DNA of 64,000 bases, from positions 1 to 64,000 of IMG/VR virus record IMGVR_UViG_3300020578_000058, one strand, 5' to 3'. The first letter of the stretch is position 1. Every line of letters begins with the position of its first letter. The stretch comes from a virus. The translations under genes were made by a program, and so were the position numbers. Below the pieces are notes generated by a model. It did not search any database and was not told where the DNA came from. It saw nothing but the letters and a program-made list of their open reading frames with translations. Shown here in pieces: positions 58,472 to 64,000 of this stretch.

Positions 58472-58505
58472 GGGGTACGCGGCACCTCCTCGGAGCGAAA
58501 CCCCC
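58472..58505 (-). promoter_or_regulatory. Conserved minus-strand promoter, copy 4
   Basis: Minus strand: GGGGGTTTCGC, 8 bases, GGTGCCGCGTACCCC. Identical to copy 1 at 32 of 32 bases outside the gap. The -10-like part ends 44 bases before the 58427 start. Confidence 0.6.
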
Positions 58506-58546
58506 ACGGGTAAGGTTTTTCGTCCTTCGCTTCATGGAGCAGGGTC

Positions 58547-59038
58547 ATGCCCGTCTACGAGTTCACCTGCCATTCCTGCGGCCTTCGGTTCGACAAGTTG
58601 TTCCGGCGCATGGAGAGCAGCGACACCCTTGCGGAAACCCCGTGTGACTCCTGCGGGGAGCCTGCTTACCGACAGGTCACGGCAGCGGCGTTCAAGTTCT
58701 CGCACGCCCCCTCCCAAGTACGAGGCGCGGCTCCCCCGAACACCGGCACGAGCGACGATTGGAACTACGACAAGGCCATTGGCCGAGACGCCGAGCAGAA
58801 GTGGAAGGTAGTCGAGAAGCGGGACGCGGAGAAAGCCCGCGTCATCCGGCAGGGGCGCGAAAACGGGCTTGCTCTCAACAACGGTCAACTCGTGCGCTCG
58901 CGGGAGGACGGCTCTTACCGGGCCATCACCGAGCCCGAGCGCAAGGTGGTGAACGAGCGTCGGGATGTAGCGTTCCAAGTGGCGCAAGCGGCACGGGAGC
59001 AGTCGAAGAAGAAGCCGCCCGAGGGGACCGGCGGCTGA
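58547..59038 (+). CDS. FmdB-type zinc-ribbon protein (paralogue B)
   Basis: 163 residues from ATG 58547. Cys8-x-x-Cys11 and Cys33-x-x-Cys36 ('FTCHSCGLRFD', 'PCDSCGEPAYRQV') form an FmdB-like ribbon; a helical charged tail follows. Paralogue of the gene at 43285. It sits just before the tail sheath gene. Confidence 0.75.
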   Translation: MPVYEFTCHSCGLRFDKLFRRMESSDTLAETPCDSCGEPAYRQVTAAAFKFSHAPSQVRGAAPPNTGTSDDWNYDKAIGRDAEQKWKVVEKRDAEKARVIRQGRENGLALNNGQLVRSREDGSYRAITEPERKVVNERRDVAFQVAQAAREQSKKKPPEGTGG

Positions 59039-59170
59039 TAGCGTCCCTATACGGGGCAGGAAGGAAAGAACTCCCCCACGAGGGGACGGCTACGACCTAT
59101 ACCGCCGTGCTTGCACTTCTCGGCCCTCTCGCACCGTGAGCGGGTTCGCACCACTTCTCCGAGGTTCCCA

Positions 59171-62100
59171 ATGGCCTTCCCCGGCAGCGTCTATGCCCCT
59201 CCCGGCGTTTACACGCAGACCAACTTTGAGTCCCCCGTGCAGGGCATTGCCGCGAACCTCCGCGTTCCGGTGTTCATTGGCACCGGCAACGAGATCCTCG
59301 CGCAGTCGAACCTTGAAGTCGTGCGCGGTTCTTCCGCGAGCGTTGACCAGCGGGTTGTCGAGGAGGACGAGACGGGCCGTGCGGTCACCTTCGTCTCCCC
59401 GAGCGGGTCGGTGACCCTCGGTGCTTTCAATGGCACCTATGACCGTGTGCAGGTGCGGCACTTCCCCATCGTGACCGGCAACGGCACGGGGACGACGGCG
59501 ACGGACACCTCCTCGGTGAGCGTCACTGTGAACGGCGACCCCGTGGTTGTCCTGTCCATGAACGCGGCCCTTGGCATTCTCAAGTTGAGTGTGGCCCCGG
59601 CTGCGACCGACACCGTGCGCGTCACCTACTACTTCGACCGCACCGACACGCTCATCACCGATGACCTCTCCGAGCAGGTGACGCCCGAGGCCCCCGTGCT
59701 CTACGGCGCGGTGGGGCAGAACTACACCATCACGACGGGCAGCAACGACACGCTCTCCTTCACGGTGGACGACACGGACACGGTGAGCGTCACCATTTCT
59801 GCTTCTCCGAGCGGCGGGTGGACGGCGGCGCAGGTGGCGGCGTTCATCAACAGCGCGGCGACGGGCACGAGCCTCGTGGCCGGTACGGCGACCAACAACT
59901 TCGGGCAGGTGGTCCTCACGCTGACTGCCGACCGCGATGTGACGGTCGGGAACGGGACCGCGAACACGACCCTCGGCTTCTCCTTCGGGGACACGACGGC
60001 GCGCAACAAGGTGTTCTACACCTTCCAGCAGCCCATTGTGGACGGCTCGGGCGGCGGCGTCACCACGACCGACCCTTCCGATGTGACGGTGAAGGTGGAC
60101 GGCGTGCAGGTCATCCCCTCGGCGGTGGACGGGCAGTCCGGTGCCGTGACCCTGCCCTTCGCCCCCGAGGTTGGGGCCACGGTCACGGTGGAGTACTACT
60201 TCAACTCGTGGCAGGACACCTTCGACTACTTGGCGAACCGCAACATCACGGACATCACGCTCTGCGGCGTGGCGCCCGACCGTTCGGACTATGTGGACGG
60301 AACGGACTTCGTGCTCCAAGACGACAAGATTGTTTGGGGCACGGCGGTTCTTGTGGCGTCCGGCACGCACACCTCGGGCGCTACTTACTTGGACGAGTCG
60401 CAGGTGACGCCGACCCTCGTGGACGCCCGGCAGTACCTCGCCCCTTGTGCGACCGTGAGCGCGACCACCTTCACGCTGCCTTTGCAGCCCACGACGGGCA
60501 ACGGGCGTGACACCCCGCTCGGCACCGCGACCTACAACAAGGTCGCCAACGGGCGCATCGACCTCCCGACGAACCGCCCCGACCTCGTGTACGCCTATTG
60601 GGGCTACTCGGTCGAGGACGCGCTCGACCGTGGCCGCGTGACCGTGACCAAGGTGGACAGCGCCACGAGCACCATCACGCTCTCCGAGCCGGTGCCCACG
60701 GGTGCGACGGTCTACGCGACTTTCTACTACAACACCATCGTTGACCAAGCCTACACGCTCACGAGCGTCACGCCGGGTCCGAGCGGCGTTGGCACCTACA
60801 CCGTGAGCAACGAGGACGGCACGCTTCTCGTGACCCCGACCTCGGGCAGCAAGTCCGCCGGGCTTGCCACCATTGAGTTGGTGTTTCCGAGCGGCTCCGA
60901 GAGCCTGCCCGACTTCCGCTACGAGACGCCGTTCGACGCCGACCTGTTCACGGGAGCCGTCGAAGAAGATGTCACGGTGACCTTCGCATCCAAGGACGCG
61001 ACCCCCGCCAAGTACGCGGTCCCGTCGAGCGGGCCGTACTACGCGGTGTCGGGTTCTTCCGACCGCTTCCGCTTGAAGGTGGACGGCTCTGACCTCGTGA
61101 GCGGTGCAGCGGGTCTGAACCTGTCTCGTCCTCTCGCGGGGGTCACGGGGCTCGGCTTCCCGGCGCAGTTGGTCGGCAACGAGGCCGTGTACGACGCTCC
61201 GAGCGGTGGCGCTTCCTTTGAGGTGGACGCGACCAACAACACGGTCAACATGGAAGTGGACGGGGTGCTCGTGCAGGCGGTGGCCGACGACAACGCCTCG
61301 GCTACGCTGGCCGACTTCGCGGCTGCAATCAACCGCGCCGCTTCGGGCGAGGTGGACACGGCGGCGGGCGGCGGCGCTTCGACCATCACCCTTGCGGCCT
61401 CCGCGTCGTCGCAGGACGACTTCTATGTGGGCTACAAGGTGCATGTGACGGCGGGTGCCGCCATTGGCGACATTCGCACCGTGACCGCCTACAACGGCAC
61501 CACTCGGGTCGCCACGGTGACGCCCGCTTGGACGGGTGCTCCCGGCGGCGGCGACACCTACTCGGTGTACGACGAAGCCACCCTTCCGCAGTATGTGACC
61601 GGCACGGCGTTCACCTCTCCTGTGGTCATTTCGGCGGGCGACTACGACCAACTCCGGTTCGTCTACTCGGGCGATACCTCGGCGTCCTTGGGCACGCTCA
61701 CCGCGACCCTCACTCCTGGCACCTACACCTCCTCTGCGGCTCTTGCGGCGGCGGTGCAGACGGCAATTGACGCCGCCATCGCGGCGGCTCCTCCCGCTGC
61801 CTACGGTGCATTCTCGGTGGTGGTCGCTGCGAACACCTCGGGCAAGTTGGTGTTCTCGCTCGTGCGCGACCCGACCGACACGAACGGCTACTTGGAGTTC
61901 GTCACCAACGCGGCCCCGGCGCGGGACTTCGCGGTTCTTGCGGGCATCTCCGCTGCAAGTGCTGCGAACGGCGCACAGGCCAAGTTGGTGAACGGGGCCA
62001 TTGCTCGTCACTTTACGGTTGGCGCTGCTCCGCTCCTGTACGACCGCTTGGTGCTCCGTTCTCGGTTGGTGCCGGGCAGCGGCAGCGTGGACGGTCAGGG

Positions 62101-64000
62101 TGTTCTTGCCGTCACGCAACTCAAGCAACTCGGCGGCACCGGGGCTTCGCTCGCGGGCCTTACCGCCAACGAGAACGCCTACGCCGGGTTGAAGGGCACC
62201 ATTCTGCCCGCCACCCTGCTCGGGACGGTCGGCCTTGCGGGCGGGCAGGTTCCGGCTGCGGCCTACGGTGACGCCCGCGACGGTCAGCCCGTGGTGACCT
62301 TCTTCGCGGCGGGCGGCACGAGCGCGCAGAACAACGAGTTCAAGTTCACCTTCGACAATGTGCCGGTGACGGTGGTGTTCACCGACGCGGCGGGTGCGGC
62401 TATCCCCTCGGGTGGCAGCGCCGATGTTCCGCTCGGTCCTGCAACGACGGCCAACACCGTTCTCAACCAAGTGGCGGCGGCTATGGCTTCCGTTGGCTTG
62501 GGTGCGAGCGCGGCAGCGGTGGTGTCGGCGGGCTTGGTGCGGCAGGAGGGCGCAAGCATTCGCTTCCGCTCGGCCCTGTCCACCCCGACCTCGGGCATCG
62601 TGGTCGGCACGGCGAACGCGAACGACACCCTCGGGTTCGGCGCGGGCGACAGCGCGGAGCGCACGAACCTGCAAGTCGAAGTTCTTGTCTCGGCGCTCAT
62701 GGCGCACTTCGACGGCTCGGTGGCGAACTCGCTGCTCAACTGGTCGTCGGGCGGCGCGGCGACGTACTTCGCGGGCGAGGCTCTTGCCAAGCGCGTGACG
62801 GACGCCAGCAACGCCGAGTACCTCTACTTGCAGTCGTTGGGCAACGCGGGCTTGGGCACGACTTCTTCGGTCGAGTTCGCGGCTGCTACTTCGGCAAGCG
62901 TCACGCTTCCCGGCGTCGGCTTGGGGGTCATCGCGGGCGACGGGGCGACGGGCGAAGCGGCTATCAGCGGCTTCTATGTCACCTCGACCGACATTGTGAG
63001 CGGCTCGGGCACGGCCAACACCTCGTACCTCAACAGCGGCACGGGGCAGGACGGCGTGGTGGGGCAGACCTACCGTGACGCGGTGACGGGCTTGACCTTC
63101 ACGGTTCTTCCGCGAGCGGGCAACCTCGCCTACCCGAGCGGGCAGTTCTTCACCATCGTCGCTCGCAAGTTGGTCACGACTGACGCCAACACCCCGGTCA
63201 ACACGCTTCCCGGTGTGGCCCTCACGGTGAGCAACACGCTCGGTGTGGCGGCGGGGGACACGGCGACGGTCACGACCTACGCGCGCAGCGGGTCGCAGCC
63301 TGCGGTGGGGGATGTCTACTATGTCTCCTACACCTACACGAAGCAGGACTACAACACGGCCCTCTACACCAAGTTGTCGGCTATTGAGGCTGCTTACGGC
63401 CCCAACAGCCCGCTCAACCCGGTGGTGCTCGCCTCCTACCTCGCCATTCTCAACGGCGCGGTGCTGGTCGGCATCAAGCAGGTGCAGAAGGACACGGACG
63501 CCGACAACAACGGCGAGTTCGATACGGCCTCCGAGAGCGCGTACCTCGCGGCCATTGACGACCTTGAAGGGCAGTTGCCGGGGGGCATCCTCCCCGACAT
63601 TCTGACCCCGCTCAAGGGCGACAGCGTGAACCTGTTCCAGTACCTCGCCAAGCAATGCGACATTCAGAGCAGCATTCGCTACCGTGCCGAGCGCACGGGC
63701 GTAGTCGGGTTCTCGGCGGGCACGCAGCCCACGGCGGCAGGCAACGCGGCGGTCGCGGTCGGTCGCACGCGCCTTCGGTGTGTGTACCCCGACATTGCGA
63801 ACCTCACGCTCTCCCGTGCGGACGGTGCGACGGACACCTACTTGGTGGACGGCACCTTCCTTGCGGCGGCTCTCGTGGGCTCGCTCGTGTCCCCGACGAC
63901 CGATGTGGCTACCCCGTGGACGGGTCGCCGCCTGTTCGGCTTCGACCGTATCGCCCGCATCCTCGACGCGGTTCAGCAGAACCAAGTCGCGGTCAAGGGC
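59171..64000 (+). CDS. Giant tail sheath protein, 3' end outside window
   Basis: ATG 59171 (GAGG seven bases upstream); open to the edge, 1610 residues so far. The sheath contracts to drive the tail tube through the host envelope. The N terminus ('PPGVYTQTNFESPVQGIAANLRVPVFIGTGNE', residues 11-42, key motif Pro-Gly-Val-Tyr-Thr) and C-terminal core ('LNGAVLVGIKQVQKDTD', 'IQSSIRYRAERTGVVGFS', 'TPWTGRRLFGFDRIARILDAVQQNQVAVKG'; key Trp-Thr-Gly-Arg-Arg) are clear sheath signatures. Between them lie roughly 1200 residues of Ala/Thr/Val-rich beta domains, several like the shared beta module. Usual sheaths are 370-700 residues. Confidence 0.92.
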   Translation, partial: MAFPGSVYAPPGVYTQTNFESPVQGIAANLRVPVFIGTGNEILAQSNLEVVRGSSASVDQRVVEEDETGRAVTFVSPSGSVTLGAFNGTYDRVQVRHFPIVTGNGTGTTATDTSSVSVTVNGDPVVVLSMNAALGILKLSVAPAATDTVRVTYYFDRTDTLITDDLSEQVTPEAPVLYGAVGQNYTITTGSNDTLSFTVDDTDTVSVTISASPSGGWTAAQVAAFINSAATGTSLVAGTATNNFGQVVLTLTADRDVTVGNGTANTTLGFSFGDTTARNKVFYTFQQPIVDGSGGGVTTTDPSDVTVKVDGVQVIPSAVDGQSGAVTLPFAPEVGATVTVEYYFNSWQDTFDYLANRNITDITLCGVAPDRSDYVDGTDFVLQDDKIVWGTAVLVASGTHTSGATYLDESQVTPTLVDARQYLAPCATVSATTFTLPLQPTTGNGRDTPLGTATYNKVANGRIDLPTNRPDLVYAYWGYSVEDALDRGRVTVTKVDSATSTITLSEPVPTGATVYATFYYNTIVDQAYTLTSVTPGPSGVGTYTVSNEDGTLLVTPTSGSKSAGLATIELVFPSGSESLPDFRYETPFDADLFTGAVEEDVTVTFASKDATPAKYAVPSSGPYYAVSGSSDRFRLKVDGSDLVSGAAGLNLSRPLAGVTGLGFPAQLVGNEAVYDAPSGGASFEVDATNNTVNMEVDGVLVQAVADDNASATLADFAAAINRAASGEVDTAAGGGASTITLAASASSQDDFYVGYKVHVTAGAAIGDIRTVTAYNGTTRVATVTPAWTGAPGGGDTYSVYDEATLPQYVTGTAFTSPVVISAGDYDQLRFVYSGDTSASLGTLTATLTPGTYTSSAALAAAVQTAIDAAIAAAPPAAYGAFSVVVAANTSGKLVFSLVRDPTDTNGYLEFVTNAAPARDFAVLAGISAASAANGAQAKLVNGAIARHFTVGAAPLLYDRLVLRSRLVPGSGSVDGQGVLAVTQLKQLGGTGASLAGLTANENAYAGLKGTILPATLLGTVGLAGGQVPAAAYGDARDGQPVVTFFAAGGTSAQNNEFKFTFDNVPVTVVFTDAAGAAIPSGGSADVPLGPATTANTVLNQVAAAMASVGLGASAAAVVSAGLVRQEGASIRFRSALSTPTSGIVVGTANANDTLGFGAGDSAERTNLQVEVLVSALMAHFDGSVANSLLNWSSGGAATYFAGEALAKRVTDASNAEYLYLQSLGNAGLGTTSSVEFAAATSASVTLPGVGLGVIAGDGATGEAAISGFYVTSTDIVSGSGTANTSYLNSGTGQDGVVGQTYRDAVTGLTFTVLPRAGNLAYPSGQFFTIVARKLVTTDANTPVNTLPGVALTVSNTLGVAAGDTATVTTYARSGSQPAVGDVYYVSYTYTKQDYNTALYTKLSAIEAAYGPNSPLNPVVLASYLAILNGAVLVGIKQVQKDTDADNNGEFDTASESAYLAAIDDLEGQLPGGILPDILTPLKGDSVNLFQYLAKQCDIQSSIRYRAERTGVVGFSAGTQPTAAGNAAVAVGRTRLRCVYPDIANLTLSRADGATDTYLVDGTFLAAALVGSLVSPTTDVATPWTGRRLFGFDRIARILDAVQQNQVAVKG

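Noticed and set aside
59090-63985. 1631-residue open frame on the minus strand
   Set aside because: It lies wholly opposite the tail sheath gene, is Arg/Gly/Val/His-rich with no fold-like pattern, and is a by-product of GC-rich third positions in the true frame.
1-64000. tRNA genes, integrase or attachment sites
   Set aside because: No cloverleaf with a TTCGA-type loop, no tyrosine or serine recombinase and no long direct repeat was seen; a tRNA scan of the full genome would be more sensitive.

Overview
The window is a piece of the genome of a tailed, double-stranded DNA bacteriophage with a contractile tail (a myovirus). The evidence is a near-complete set of virion and packaging genes: large terminase (15084-17006), portal (18199-19902), a probable head-maturation protease (25971-27446), scaffold-like proteins, an HK97-fold major capsid protein (29985-30860), neck and tail proteins, and the start of a very large tail sheath that runs off the right edge (59171-64000). 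The DNA is GC-rich (about two thirds by eye), third codon positions are almost all G or C, GTG and TTG starts are common, and genes often overlap as ATGA or GTGA. The host is probably a high-GC bacterium but cannot be named from this sequence. There is no tRNA, integrase, CRISPR array or insertion sequence that I can see.

Layout. 1-6800 is a replication and transcription block: sliding clamp (5' end missing), a Rad50/SbcC-like ATPase half, a TOPRIM primase, a degenerate metallopeptidase-like protein, a DnaX clamp loader, a NusG-like factor and a protein with two sigma-region-4-like helix-turn-helix domains. 6849-14370 holds virion-type genes (beta-helix protein, large repeat protein, Dps-like protein). 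14410-19902 is packaging and portal. A small minus-strand cassette (SWIM protein, HNH nuclease) follows. 20959-30860 is head assembly, opening with a remarkable 1223-residue fusion of a head-type domain, a PAP2 phosphatase and a complete type IB topoisomerase. 31022-46945 mixes virion proteins (including a 1016-residue repeat fibre) with a deoxynucleoside kinase and a thioredoxin. 46929-49865 is mainly a minus-strand accessory operon, interrupted by a dCMP deaminase. 49985-56888 is neck and tail genes plus an actin-like ATPase. 56752-58427 is another minus-strand accessory cassette. The tail sheath follows.

How it works together. Almost all plus-strand genes read as a late virion programme, broken by strong intrinsic terminators at 29049, 30883 and 37305, a bidirectional hairpin at 45196, and a hairpin inside the portal 3' end. 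Minus-strand cassettes look like accessory inserts. Four of their promoters share one sequence architecture with exactly the same spacing, so these scattered genes are probably co-regulated. The NusG-like and sigma-like proteins are candidates for the phage's own transcription switch.

Genome-wide oddity: reading all 64 kb by eye I find no AGCT and only about ten ACGT, where base composition predicts roughly 200 of each. Codon choice is clearly bent to avoid both palindromes.
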